A stretch of 27,639 nucleotides of DNA from Bacteroidota bacterium (GTDB lineage: Bacteria > Bacteroidota > Bacteroidia > Chitinophagales > Chitinophagaceae), in contig JAEZDC010000109.1 in the NCBI GenBank assembly GCA_023429825.1, forward strand, positions 1 through 27,639, given 5' to 3'. Position numbers and translations under genes: made by a program. Shown piece after piece: positions 15,830 through 24,780 of this stretch. A model generated the notes under the pieces. That model did not search any database and was not told the DNA's origin. It worked only from the letters and a program-made list of their open reading frames with translations. How positions within the stretch are numbered: position 1 is the stretch's first letter; every line of letters starts with the position of its first letter.

Positions 15830-16225
15830 TTATTGGGGAACTGAGGATTTGTTCAACACTTTTTCCAGCGTTTCGTTCAAAGTCTGCCAGCGGAGGGGCT
15901 TGGAAATGAAATCGTCTACACCCTGATCATATGCTTCTGTTTTACATTGATCATCATCGTAGGCGGTGATCATTACTACTTTACAACTTGGGCAAAGTTC
16001 CTTTATATACTTTATCAGGTTCATTCCTAAACCGTCTGTAAGATGGTTATCAAGGAAAACAATGTCCGGTGTATTGTTTTGAAGTGCTTGTTTGGCCTGG
16101 GTGAGATCAAAAGCAGTTTGCGTTTGATAGTTTTTCTTCTTTAGTAAATTACTAAGCAGATAACAAATATCAACTTCATCATCAATGATAAGCACAAGGG
16201 GGCTATTGGTATTTACGGCAGACAC
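15830..16225 (-). CDS. Single-domain response regulator (receiver only)
   Basis: A 131-residue CheY-like receiver without output domain. Acidic pocket IIDDE (D15, D16), phospho-acceptor D59 in VFLDNHLTDG, conserved Thr in MITAYD and Lys in SKPL are present. Such proteins pass phosphate within phosphorelays or act by protein contact. The neighbours are histidine kinases and two sigma-54 activators, and the hybrid kinase with an HPt domain at 18234-20975 is a candidate partner. It is divergent from the activator at 16401, with 175 bases between. Confidence 0.9.
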   Translation of the reverse strand: MSAVNTNSPLVLIIDDEVDICYLLSNLLKKKNYQTQTAFDLTQAKQALQNNTPDIVFLDNHLTDGLGMNLIKYIKELCPSCKVVMITAYDDDQCKTEAYDQGVDDFISKPLRWQTLNETLEKVLNKSSVPQ

Positions 16226-16331
16226 AATTCTTTTAAGGCTTAGAAGTACAATTAATTAGCCAAAGATAGGCCCCAGACCAATCTCACATCACTTATTACG
16301 CAGCTTGTAAACCTTTTTTAATAGTTTTTAA

Positions 16332-16371
16332 GGGAACGGTTTTTGTTGAATATCAACGTTAATCTGTTCCC
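16332..16371. promoter_or_regulatory. Nested inverted repeat upstream of NtrC-type regulator
   Basis: Outer arms GGGAAC (16332-16337) and GTTCCC (16366-16371) enclose an inner hairpin GTTGA (16345-16349) / TCAAC (16353-16357) with a 3-base loop. It lies 30 bases before the start codon at 16401, between divergent regulator genes. It may be an operator or a 5' leader structure; no known binding-site consensus is claimed. Confidence 0.35.
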
Positions 16372-16400
16372 TGCTACCTTAATGTAAAACCTATGCTGTT

Positions 16401-17810
16401 ATGAAACGCATCCTGATCATTGATGACGACACAGACATGTGCACACTTCTGGTAAATCTTCTTTCAAGGGAGGGTTACGAAACAGACTTTGCTCATTCGG
16501 GCTCTAAAGGGTTGAAAAAATATCGCGAAGCAAGCTTCGATTTAGTTATGTGCGATTATCGCTTAGGCGATGTGGAGGGCAGTAAAATACTTGCTGAGAT
16601 CAAAAAGATCAATGAAAAAGCAAAGGTGATCATCTTCACCGGTTATGAAGATATAAAGACTGCAGTGAACGTAATGAGAATGGGCGCTTGTGAGTTCCTG
16701 ATGAAACCCCTGGATCCACAACATGTGATCAGTGTAATTACCAGAACGTTCAATGAAAGCGCTTCGCCATCCGCTACTTATACCTTCCGTCCATCAGCAG
16801 TTACGCAGCCCCAATATTTGCGTGGACAAGGTGAGAATACAAAAGATATGTATCGCCAGATCGAGTTAGTTGCTCCTACAGACTATAGTGTAGTATTATA
16901 TGGAGAAAGCGGAACTGGTAAAGAGGTGATCGCCAGGACAATTCATGAGTTAAGTACCCGTAAAGACAAACCATTCGTTGCTGTTGATTGCGGTACTTTA
17001 AGTAAAGAACTTGCAAGCAGCGAATTATTCGGATATGTGAAAGGATCCTTTACAGGCGCTGCTACAGATAAAGAAGGAAACTTTGAGTTAGCCAATGGAG
17101 GTACTTTGTTCCTTGATGAAGTTGCGAACTTATCTTATGATATCCAAGCATCGTTACTTCGGGCTATACAGGAAAAAAGAATAAGAAGAGTAGGAGGTGA
17201 TAAAGAAATAAATGTAGACGTACGGATAATAGTAGCATCTAATGAAAACCTTCAGTCGGCTTATTTGAACAATAAGTTCAGGGAAGACCTTTATCATCGC
17301 TTTAATGAGTTTTCTATTCATATTCCCCCTTTACGGGAAAGAAAAGAAGATATTACCATGTTCTCTGATTTTTTCCTTGATCAATGCAATGCCGAGCTGG
17401 GAAAAAATATTACAGGCTTCAGTAAGGATGTGATCGATATCTTCCTTAATTATGAGTGGCCAGGCAATTTGCGGGAGATGCGTAATGTAATTCGCAAAAG
17501 CGCATTATTGTGTACAGGGAATTTAATTGAAGCGAAAGTAATTCCGCTGAATTCTATGAATTATAAGTTTGGTCCTTCAGTTCCAATAAAAGCCATGGCT
17601 TTAAATGATTCATCACCCACTTCGAGAATGGAAGGAAGAGAATTTAAAGGAAATCTACGCAGTGCAGCATTCATGGCTGAATACCAGATCATCCTAAATG
17701 CATTGCAAAAAGTTAATTTCAACAAAAGCAAGGCTGCACAATTATTGAATATTGATCGGAAGACTTTATACAATAAGTTGAAGCATTATGAAATGATGCA
17801 GAATGTATAA
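16401..17810 (+). CDS. Sigma-54-dependent response regulator (NtrC family), REC-AAA+-Fis
   Basis: A 469-residue transcription activator. Receiver domain 1-120 with D52 (VMCDYRLGD) as phospho-acceptor and MKPL lysine; AAA+ ATPase about 140-370 with Walker A GESGTGK (168-174), sigma-54 contact loop GSFTGA (215-220) in place of GAFTGA, Walker B LFLDE (D239, E240) and arginine-finger region FREDLYHRF; Fis-type helix-turn-helix at the C-terminus (NKSKAAQLLNIDRKTLYNKL). It would open sigma-54 promoters when phosphorylated. The small gene at 17848 follows on the same strand after 37 bases. The nearest kinase is the hybrid kinase further right on the other strand. Confidence 0.93.
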   Translation: MKRILIIDDDTDMCTLLVNLLSREGYETDFAHSGSKGLKKYREASFDLVMCDYRLGDVEGSKILAEIKKINEKAKVIIFTGYEDIKTAVNVMRMGACEFLMKPLDPQHVISVITRTFNESASPSATYTFRPSAVTQPQYLRGQGENTKDMYRQIELVAPTDYSVVLYGESGTGKEVIARTIHELSTRKDKPFVAVDCGTLSKELASSELFGYVKGSFTGAATDKEGNFELANGGTLFLDEVANLSYDIQASLLRAIQEKRIRRVGGDKEINVDVRIIVASNENLQSAYLNNKFREDLYHRFNEFSIHIPPLRERKEDITMFSDFFLDQCNAELGKNITGFSKDVIDIFLNYEWPGNLREMRNVIRKSALLCTGNLIEAKVIPLNSMNYKFGPSVPIKAMALNDSSPTSRMEGREFKGNLRSAAFMAEYQIILNALQKVNFNKSKAAQLLNIDRKTLYNKLKHYEMMQNV

Positions 17811-17847
17811 AGGCATAGCTTTTGAACTACAGTAGAAAAAATCCTGT

Positions 17848-18183
17848 ATGGACAGTACACAAAAAATGACAACCCTATCTGAAGTGATGGAGCATTTACG
17901 GGTAAATAAGAAAGACGCTGAATTCAAAATGACCCCGGAAGGTTTTACAGGAGGGAAGGGGAAATATTATAAACCAGAAGATCTTAAGATAATTAAGACT
18001 TATCGTTTTGAAGGCGATTCAAGTCCTTCAGAAATGTGTGCACTGTATGTAATTGAGGCAAATGATGGATTGATCGGTTATAGTATAGACGCTTATGGTG
18101 CATACAGTAATCACGAAGATGATGGCTATGATGATTTTCTTCGTCAAATTCCTGTTGAGGCTACAGATGGAAGAGAAGCTTAG
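17848..18183 (+). CDS. Small conserved Bacteroidota protein, unknown function
   Basis: A 111-residue acidic protein. A short helix (LSEVMEHLRVNKKDAEF) is followed by the motifs MTPEGFTGGKGKYYKPEDLK, TYRFEGDSSP and the ending YGAYSNHEDDGYDDFLRQIP. The same pattern occurs in small Bacteroidota proteins that databases often label phosphoribosylpyrophosphate synthetase, a label not supported by the length or by any PRPP-binding motif here. There is no signal peptide or membrane segment. It follows the sigma-54 regulator closely and is closed by a terminator, so the two may be co-transcribed. Confidence 0.75.
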   Translation: MDSTQKMTTLSEVMEHLRVNKKDAEFKMTPEGFTGGKGKYYKPEDLKIIKTYRFEGDSSPSEMCALYVIEANDGLIGYSIDAYGAYSNHEDDGYDDFLRQIPVEATDGREA

Positions 18184-18206
18184 TATTGGTTACAGTTGAA
18201 TAAAAG

Positions 18207-18236
18207 AGCCTTCATTTTTTGAGGGCTTTTTCTTTA
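18207..18236. terminator. Bidirectional intrinsic terminator
   Basis: Stem AGCCTTCA (18207-18214) / TGAGGGCT (18220-18227) with one G-U pair and loop TTTTT, flanked by an A-run on the left and a T-run on the right. It sits between convergent genes ending at 18183 and 18234 and can serve both strands. Confidence 0.75.
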
Positions 18237-20975
18237 GATACCAAAATCAGCCTTTAATTGTTGAGCTGTTTGACCAATTACAAAATCTACTTTTTTTACC
18301 AGCGCCGGAATACTTTCAAGGTTCTTTTTTTGTTTGCCACTCATTTCTATACTTCTTATATCTTCTTTAATTGAAGTGATCAGCATAGTATCAATAGTTG
18401 ACTTTAATTTGTGAGCCAGCTTACCGGTTTGTTCCCAATTTTGCTGGTTACTACTTTCCACCATTTCTTTAGAAGTAACAGGAACAGTATCTAAGAAGAG
18501 TTGCACCAGACTTCTTACAAAATCTTCATTATTGCGGGCAAGTTCATTCACGAGTTTAAGATCATACAGCTTTTCCCCAGGTTCGGGCAAAGCAATTTCT
18601 TCATCTTTAGCTTCATTCTTTGGCAAAGCAGCATCCTTATTTAGTACTCTTGAAATCACCTCGTACAATTCAACTTCTTTGAAAGGTTTAGTGAGGTAAT
18701 CATTCATGCCTGCAGCAATGTATTTTTTTTCTTCACCTCTTAATGCATTTGCTGTAAGTGCAATGATGGGGATGTTTTTCTTTCTATTGTCATTAAGATT
18801 ACGTATCTCTCGTGCAGCTTCTAGTCCACTTTTTTCCGGCATTTGGATATCCATCAGTATTACATCGAAGTCTTCTTGTTGAAGCAACTGAAGTACTTCA
18901 TTTCCTGTAGTAGCAATTTCAGAATCAAATCCCCAGTATTGTAAGATACTTTTAGCTAAAAGCTGGTTTACTTCATTATCTTCTGCAAGAAGTACTTTAA
19001 GTTTACCTAAATCATTTCTTATTTGTTTCTCAACTGTGTTTGCGGGCATATCTCCCTCCTTGCTTTTTTGATAAGTGATGGAGAAGTAAAAAGTACTTCC
19101 TTTCCTTGGTTTACTATCCACCCAAATTGAACCTCCCTGCAACTCGATAAGGTTCTTTGTGATTGCCAAACCTAAGCCAGTTCCTCCATACTTTCTGGAA
19201 GTTTCTGGATACGCCTGTGTAAAAGGTTGAAAGATCTTTACTAATTTATCTTCATCTATTCCGATACCTGTATCTTTTACAGCAAAACGAAGCCTGATAA
19301 AATCATCGAGTTCTTTTTCTACTTCTGCCTTTACCAATATTTCACCTTCATGGGTGAACTTGATAGCGTTGCTGATTAGATTGTTCAATACCTGGTTTAA
19401 TCTCGTAGGATCTCCCTTTACATGTAATTTTCTCCCGATTGTATTATGGAAGGTGAGTTCAACACCTTTTGCTGCAGCATTAACCCTAAAAAGCTTTACA
19501 ACTGATTCTAGTTTGTTGATTAGATCAAATGGAATTTCCTCGAGTTGAATTCTACCCGTAGCTACTTTTTCCAGATCTAGTATATCATTGATTATTGTAA
19601 GGAGATTTTGTGCTGAGCTTTGTATAACACTCAGATATTCCCTTTGCTCATTATTAAGCCCGGTTTTTAATAATAAGGAAGTAATACCAAGAATTCCATT
19701 CATCGGAGTTCTTATCTCATGGCTCATATTAGCGAGGAAATGTTCTTTAGTTTTTGCTGTTTCTTCAGTTATCTTCTTTGCTTCTTTTAATTGCTTTTCC
19801 GCTTTTATGCGATCAGTAACATCCTGTGCAAATGCAACTATGTAAGCGTCTTCATTTTCAGTGGCAGCTACTTTATAATTCTGGTATAGCAGATATATCT
19901 TTTTACCAGATTTATGGAGAATTCTAAATATACCTTTTACTTTCGTATTATTCGCAATGGAAGAAAGGTATATCTCATCAAAACCATCTCTATCTTCGGG
20001 AAGAAGCAGGTCTTTTAAATTTTTTGAGAGGATCTCATCTTCGTCATAACCCAGTGTATCTAATAATGCAGGATTAGCAGATAAAAAATCACCCTTCATA
20101 TTATGTGTACAGATAATGGCCTGGCTGTAATTAAAAAGGTCTCTATACTTTTTTTCACTTAACTGGATTTTCTGCTCAATTAATTTACGTTCTGTAATAT
20201 TCACCCCATAACCTATAACAAGCTTGAGAATATCATTATCATAAACTGGGCTCATTCTTCTTACATGATACTCTATTTCCCCATCCTTATTTACTGTCTT
20301 TTCCTCCCATTCATGCTCTTTTTTTGTATCAGCAATATGGTTGAATATTTGGCGTCTTTTCTCGGCTATTGATATATCTTTTCCTCTTAACAAGCAATAA
20401 TCAATATCTGTTTTTCCAATAAGCCAGTTTCTAAGTTCCTCATCTTTTACTGCAACTGGATTTAAGAAAAGATATTTGTGATCTGCCGAAAAAACAGCAA
20501 TATCAGTTGGAATTTGGTTTAACACATTTTCATAGAAAGTTTTCTGCTCATTAAGCAATGCATCTGCCTTAATTTTATCAGTATCGTCAAGAAAAGTCCA
20601 GAGATGACCGGCCAAATTGCCTTCTATCCAGATAGGCATATAATCCCGGGATAAGATTCTCCCATCTGAAAAATGCAGATGTTCTTTTGTGACTGGCTTT
20701 TTTAATGATGTAAGCGTGGTGATCTGTTCGATATTCTGCGAGGGATTGGCAATAATATTCGCAAGGTCTGCATTGACCTGGATAAAATTTTTTCCTTTGA
20801 TTTCTTCAGGCTTTTCTGCAAGTCCGAATAGTTTACAAAACTTTGTATTCGTTATAAGAATATTGTGATTGTCATCTTCAAAAAGAACAGCCTGCGGCAG
20901 ATTAGCGATCAATGCATTTAACCATGAGATCTGTATCTCTGTAGAAGAGAAAATATGTTTTGAGGATTCACTCAT
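18234..20975 (-). CDS. Hybrid histidine kinase: PAS x3 - HisKA - HATPase - REC - HPt
   Basis: A 913-residue cytoplasmic phosphorelay kinase. From the ATG at 20975: PAS-like domains at about 12-130, 140-265 and 268-390 (for example YRDLFNYSQAIICTHN), HisKA with H419 in ANMSHEIRTPMNG, HATPase with NLISNAIKFTHEG, DTGIGI and GTGLGLAI, a receiver domain with D709 in ILMDIQMPEKSG, and a C-terminal HPt domain with H855 in KLAHKLKST. The HPt could pass phosphate to the receivers of the adjacent regulators. It begins 27 bases after the sigma-54 regulator at 21003-22394, so the two are one operon and a likely cognate pair. An in-frame ATG at 20987 would add four residues. Confidence 0.92.
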   Translation of the reverse strand: MSESSKHIFSSTEIQISWLNALIANLPQAVLFEDDNHNILITNTKFCKLFGLAEKPEEIKGKNFIQVNADLANIIANPSQNIEQITTLTSLKKPVTKEHLHFSDGRILSRDYMPIWIEGNLAGHLWTFLDDTDKIKADALLNEQKTFYENVLNQIPTDIAVFSADHKYLFLNPVAVKDEELRNWLIGKTDIDYCLLRGKDISIAEKRRQIFNHIADTKKEHEWEEKTVNKDGEIEYHVRRMSPVYDNDILKLVIGYGVNITERKLIEQKIQLSEKKYRDLFNYSQAIICTHNMKGDFLSANPALLDTLGYDEDEILSKNLKDLLLPEDRDGFDEIYLSSIANNTKVKGIFRILHKSGKKIYLLYQNYKVAATENEDAYIVAFAQDVTDRIKAEKQLKEAKKITEETAKTKEHFLANMSHEIRTPMNGILGITSLLLKTGLNNEQREYLSVIQSSAQNLLTIINDILDLEKVATGRIQLEEIPFDLINKLESVVKLFRVNAAAKGVELTFHNTIGRKLHVKGDPTRLNQVLNNLISNAIKFTHEGEILVKAEVEKELDDFIRLRFAVKDTGIGIDEDKLVKIFQPFTQAYPETSRKYGGTGLGLAITKNLIELQGGSIWVDSKPRKGSTFYFSITYQKSKEGDMPANTVEKQIRNDLGKLKVLLAEDNEVNQLLAKSILQYWGFDSEIATTGNEVLQLLQQEDFDVILMDIQMPEKSGLEAAREIRNLNDNRKKNIPIIALTANALRGEEKKYIAAGMNDYLTKPFKEVELYEVISRVLNKDAALPKNEAKDEEIALPEPGEKLYDLKLVNELARNNEDFVRSLVQLFLDTVPVTSKEMVESSNQQNWEQTGKLAHKLKSTIDTMLITSIKEDIRSIEMSGKQKKNLESIPALVKKVDFVIGQTAQQLKADFGI

Positions 20976-21002
20976 AACCAAATGCAACCCTTAGCTGAAT
21001 AA

Positions 21003-22394
21003 TCAATTTAGAAAGCTGGATTCGTACCCATATTTTTTATTCATGAACAGTTCTTTATTCTGAATCATCCTGTATATAGTTGACTTGCCAACGTCTAGCT
21101 TCTTTGCAACTTTCAACACGTCATAATTATATTTATCAAGATAATACTGGATAAGTTTAATATTGAATTCTTTTAACGTAGCGTCCTGCATTGCGAAAGT
21201 TTCTATAATATTTGAGCTCATCACGTTCAAATGTTCTGGTTGTATCTCATCTTCTTCGGCCATTACGCAGGCAAGTTCTATTATGGATTTTAATTCACGA
21301 ATATTACCAGGAAAGGCATGTCCCATCAGTTTCTTACTTGCTTCAGACGATAGAGATTTTTTCGTGATCTTATTGTCTTTGCAGAAACTCTCAATAAAAT
21401 GCTTTGCAAGCAGGAGCACATCATTTTCTCTTTCTCTCAGTGGTGGAAGGTGAATGGGTAACCCAAGTAATCTATAATAAAGATCCTCTCTGAAATTACC
21501 TTTTTTTACTTCTTCCATCAGGTTGCGGTGGGTGGCAACAATTATTCTTACGTCAATCTTTACTAAATCGTTACTACCTACTCTGGAAATTTCTTTTTCC
21601 TGTAACACGCGAAGCAATTTTGCCTGCATGCTCATATCCATTTCACCGATTTCATCTAAGAATAAAGTTCCTCTGTGTGCCTCTTCAAATTTTCCTATTC
21701 GTCTTGCATGCGCATTCGTAAACGATCCTTTCTCATGTCCAAACAACTCACTTTCTAAAAGATCTTTTGGAATGGCAGCTACATTCACTGCAACAAACTG
21801 TTTGTTCTTTCTATCCGAATTATAATGAATTGATTTCGCAACCAGTTCTTTTCCGGTACCGGTTTCGCCCGTTATTGAAACAGTAATATTTGTTTTTGCA
21901 GATTTTTCCATCAGCCCAAAAATTCTTTTAATACCCTGGCTATGACCTATTATGATACTATCGAAATCATATTTACGGGCTACTTCCTGCTTAAGTTCTT
22001 CCAATTCCTTTTTGAGTTCCAGATTCTCCCTCAGGTTTTGGATCGTGTTCCAAAGCCGTTCCTTAACATCATCATCTTTTACTATGTAATCATTCGCTCC
22101 TTTTTTTAAAAGATCGATGGCAATCTTTACGTCTTCCTGCCCTGAGATTATGACCACTTTAGTGTCGGGGCTTAATTCCTTCACATGTTTAAGCAATTGG
22201 TCGCCCGTGATATCAGGCAACGAATAATCGAGTGTCACCACGTGAGGCTTTTGATGTAGCTCTGCCAGGAATGTTTTTGCAGAATCGAATTTTTTTATTT
22301 GATAATCAGGGTTTAACGATAAGTGATATTCCAGCATAGAGCTATACCAAACATCATCTTCAACAATAAAAATCTGAAAAGCTTTGTCTTTCAT
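21003..22394 (-). CDS. Sigma-54-type response regulator with variant GSFTNA loop
   Basis: A 463-residue REC-AAA+-HTH regulator. The receiver has acidic pocket VEDD and acceptor D56 in VTLDYSLPD; the usual KP after the conserved Lys is KD (IVKDDD). The AAA+ domain has Walker A GETGTGK (176-182), Walker B LFLDE (D247, E248) and FREDLYYRL. The sigma-54 contact loop reads GSFTNA (223-228) instead of GAFTGA: the key Thr is kept, the following Gly is Asn. A Fis-like HTH (VLKVAKKLDVGKSTIYRMI) is at the end. It lies directly upstream of the hybrid kinase on the same strand, its probable phosphate donor. Confidence 0.92.
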   Translation of the reverse strand: MKDKAFQIFIVEDDVWYSSMLEYHLSLNPDYQIKKFDSAKTFLAELHQKPHVVTLDYSLPDITGDQLLKHVKELSPDTKVVIISGQEDVKIAIDLLKKGANDYIVKDDDVKERLWNTIQNLRENLELKKELEELKQEVARKYDFDSIIIGHSQGIKRIFGLMEKSAKTNITVSITGETGTGKELVAKSIHYNSDRKNKQFVAVNVAAIPKDLLESELFGHEKGSFTNAHARRIGKFEEAHRGTLFLDEIGEMDMSMQAKLLRVLQEKEISRVGSNDLVKIDVRIIVATHRNLMEEVKKGNFREDLYYRLLGLPIHLPPLRERENDVLLLAKHFIESFCKDNKITKKSLSSEASKKLMGHAFPGNIRELKSIIELACVMAEEDEIQPEHLNVMSSNIIETFAMQDATLKEFNIKLIQYYLDKYNYDVLKVAKKLDVGKSTIYRMIQNKELFMNKKYGYESSFLN

Positions 22395-22536
22395 TATGTA
22401 GTCGGAGTTATACTAACGGTTTAACGAATTTTCAGTCTCAAAAGTATCCGTTGTGCACAAATTGGGAATTATTTTCCAAAAAATGGACTTTTATCCTTCC
22501 CGAACCCTAATCAAGTCTTGTTATCTTTAGAAGTTA

Positions 22537-23730
22537 ATGATGACTGTTGAGATCATACTTTGGGCCCTGATCAGTTTATTGTTGTACAGTTATATAGGCT
22601 ATGGGCTTTTGTTATGGTTATTTGCAAGCATTAAGAAATTTAAAGGCAGGGGCAGGCAGGAAGAATTTTCAGTTCATCCGACTGTAACAGTAATTATTCC
22701 TGCATTCAATGAGGCATCTTTCATCGAGCAAAAGATACTTAATACAATCTCGCTTGCATATCCTAAAGATTTATTAGAGGTTTTTTTTGTAACAGATGGT
22801 TCAAATGATACCAGTAATACTATCATTCAAAAATTTCCCGTAAAGCTTTTTTTTGAAGATGAGCGCCGGGGTAAAATGCATGCGATCAATCGGGTAATGC
22901 CATATGTAAGGTCGGAAATTGTGATCTTCTCTGATGCAAACACGCTTTTAAACGCAGATGCCATCAGGAATATCGTTCAGCATTTTTCAAACACTGAAGT
23001 AGGAGGGGTAGCCGGCGAAAAAAAGATTGTGATGCCTGTAAAAGGAAATAATTATTTGGGAATAGGTGAAGGGATATATTGGAAGTATGAATCTGCCATC
23101 AAACAGATTGAGAGTGATTTTTATACGGTAATTGCTTCAGCGGGTGAATTGTTCTCTATGCGTACGCATCTTTTTCAACCTCTTCCAGATGATACCGTAT
23201 TAGATGATTTTATGTTAGGCATAAATATTTGCAAGGCCGGATACCTAGTAAAGTATGAGAAGGAAGCTTATGCCATGGAGTACCCTTCAGCGAGCCTGCA
23301 TGAAGAGAAGAAACGAAAAATCAGGATCGGCGCCGGAGCAGCACAGGCTTTAATAAGAATAGGATTACCATCTGCAAAAGATTGGCTACTGAATCTACAA
23401 TATTTTTCAAGGCGGGTTATTCGCTGGGTTGTTAGCCCTATCGCCCTGATCGGTATCTTGTTTTTAAACCTTTTCATTTGTATTAATACAGATTCTCATC
23501 CTATCTATGATTATCTTTTATTGGCGCAATTAACCTTCTATTGCATGGCTATATTCGGGTTGTGGACCTACTACACACGCCAACGTTCAGTTGTTTTTCT
23601 TGTGCCGTTCTATTTTGTGTTTATGAACTGGTGTATGCTGGCAGGATTTATCAGGCAGATTATAAAAAGACAGCCTGTAACTTGGGAAAAATCGAAAAGA
23701 ATACAAGGTAATACTGCGCCCGGGAGTTAA
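22537..23730 (+). CDS. Membrane-bound family 2 glycosyltransferase
   Basis: A 397-residue processive-type GT2 enzyme. One N-terminal membrane helix (about 4-30) anchors a cytoplasmic GT-A domain: VTVIIPAFNEASFIEQKI, FFVTDGSNDTS, the DxD-like IFSDANT, LDDFMLG as the acceptor-side acid and RIGAGAAQALI in place of a classical QxxRW. Three hydrophobic helices follow near 285-375. It would add sugar from a nucleotide donor to a lipid or polysaccharide; the substrate cannot be told. No other polysaccharide genes are beside it. An adjacent ATG at 22540 could also serve as start. Confidence 0.88.
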   Translation: MMTVEIILWALISLLLYSYIGYGLLLWLFASIKKFKGRGRQEEFSVHPTVTVIIPAFNEASFIEQKILNTISLAYPKDLLEVFFVTDGSNDTSNTIIQKFPVKLFFEDERRGKMHAINRVMPYVRSEIVIFSDANTLLNADAIRNIVQHFSNTEVGGVAGEKKIVMPVKGNNYLGIGEGIYWKYESAIKQIESDFYTVIASAGELFSMRTHLFQPLPDDTVLDDFMLGINICKAGYLVKYEKEAYAMEYPSASLHEEKKRKIRIGAGAAQALIRIGLPSAKDWLLNLQYFSRRVIRWVVSPIALIGILFLNLFICINTDSHPIYDYLLLAQLTFYCMAIFGLWTYYTRQRSVVFLVPFYFVFMNWCMLAGFIRQIIKRQPVTWEKSKRIQGNTAPGS

Positions 23731-23769
23731 CTCTGTTATTTGTGCGTGTAATTGTTTTATTTTGTTAGT

Positions 23770-24063
23770 ATGGAAGTAACTGATGAAATGTTTGATCACG
23801 TGGCAAAATTAGCAAGGCTCGAATTCAGTGAGGATGAAAGAGCAGAAATCAAGGCTGATCTGCAGAAGATGATCTCTTTTGTAGAACGTTTGCAAAAAGT
23901 AGACACCACCGGTATACAGCCATTGACCCATATGGGCTCTACGATGAATGCTATAAGGGAAGATGCAGTAAAGAATATGATCTCAAAAGCTGATGCATTG
24001 CAAAATGCTCCTGTAAAAGATGAACATTTCATCAAAGTTCCTAAAGTGATTAACCCTCAATAA
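23770..24063 (+). CDS. gatC: Glutamyl-tRNA(Gln)/Asp-tRNA(Asn) amidotransferase subunit C
   Basis: A 97-residue GatC, the small belt subunit that holds GatA and GatB together in the enzyme converting misacylated Glu-tRNA(Gln) or Asp-tRNA(Asn). Typical features are HVAKLARLEFSEDERAEIKA near the start, the central LQKVDTTGIQPLTHM and the C-terminal HFIKVPKVI. The ATG at 23770 gives the family length; an extension to 23752 is not needed. gatA and gatB are not in the window, as is common in Bacteroidota. The ABC ATPase gene starts 6 bases after its stop. Confidence 0.93.
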   Translation: MEVTDEMFDHVAKLARLEFSEDERAEIKADLQKMISFVERLQKVDTTGIQPLTHMGSTMNAIREDAVKNMISKADALQNAPVKDEHFIKVPKVINPQ

Positions 24064-24069
24064 ACTTAC

Positions 24070-24780
24070 ATGCAGTCGATCATTCACCTGGAAGGAATTA
24101 GAAAAAGATATTTCATGGGAAGCCACACATTGGAGGTGCTTAAAGGGATTTCTTTGGACATACATAAAAATGAGTATGTGGCGCTTATGGGTCCGTCGGG
24201 AAGTGGTAAGAGTACACTTATGAATATTTTAGGTTGCCTGGATACACCCACTGGTGGAAAGTATATTTTAAATGGACACGATGTAAGCCAAATGGCCGAT
24301 GATGACCTCGCAGATATTCGTAATAAAGAGATCGGGTTCGTTTTTCAGCAATTCAATCTTTTACCAAGATTAACTGCCGCAGAAAATGTAGCTCTACCGT
24401 TGATCTATGCTGGTATCAGCAAAAAGGAAAGGATGGATAGAGCACATGCGGCTTTGACAAAAGTGGGATTAGCCGACAGAGCTCATCATAAATCAAATGA
24501 GATGAGCGGAGGACAAATACAAAGAGTGGCGATTGCAAGAGCTATTGTAAATAATCCATCACTGCTTCTGGCGGATGAACCTACTGGTAATCTCGATTCT
24601 AAAACTTCAGTGGAAGTCATGGAAATATTTGGCCAAATACAGGCTGCCGGTAACACCGTGGTTTTGGTAACGCATGAAGAAGATATTGCTGCATACGCAA
24701 AAAGAGTAGTGCGTTTAAGGGATGGATTAGTAGAAAGCGATAAACAAAGAAGCGATGTGGTTTTTAGCCATTCTCATTAA
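24070..24780 (+). CDS. ABC transporter ATP-binding protein (LolD/MacB-like)
   Basis: A 236-residue ATPase subunit with Walker A GPSGSGKST (41-49), Q-loop FVFQQFNLLP, signature MSGGQIQRVAIARA (145 onward), Walker B LLLADEP (D169, E170), D-loop and H-loop VLVTHEE. The sequence belongs to the LolD/MacB/FtsE group, which powers lipoprotein release or MacB-type efflux rather than import. The permease is not adjacent here, so the partner is unknown. It is tightly packed between gatC (6 bases) and the adenosyltransferase gene (one-base overlap TAATG), suggesting one operon. The last residues are His-rich (SHSH). Confidence 0.93.
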   Translation: MQSIIHLEGIRKRYFMGSHTLEVLKGISLDIHKNEYVALMGPSGSGKSTLMNILGCLDTPTGGKYILNGHDVSQMADDDLADIRNKEIGFVFQQFNLLPRLTAAENVALPLIYAGISKKERMDRAHAALTKVGLADRAHHKSNEMSGGQIQRVAIARAIVNNPSLLLADEPTGNLDSKTSVEVMEIFGQIQAAGNTVVLVTHEEDIAAYAKRVVRLRDGLVESDKQRSDVVFSHSH

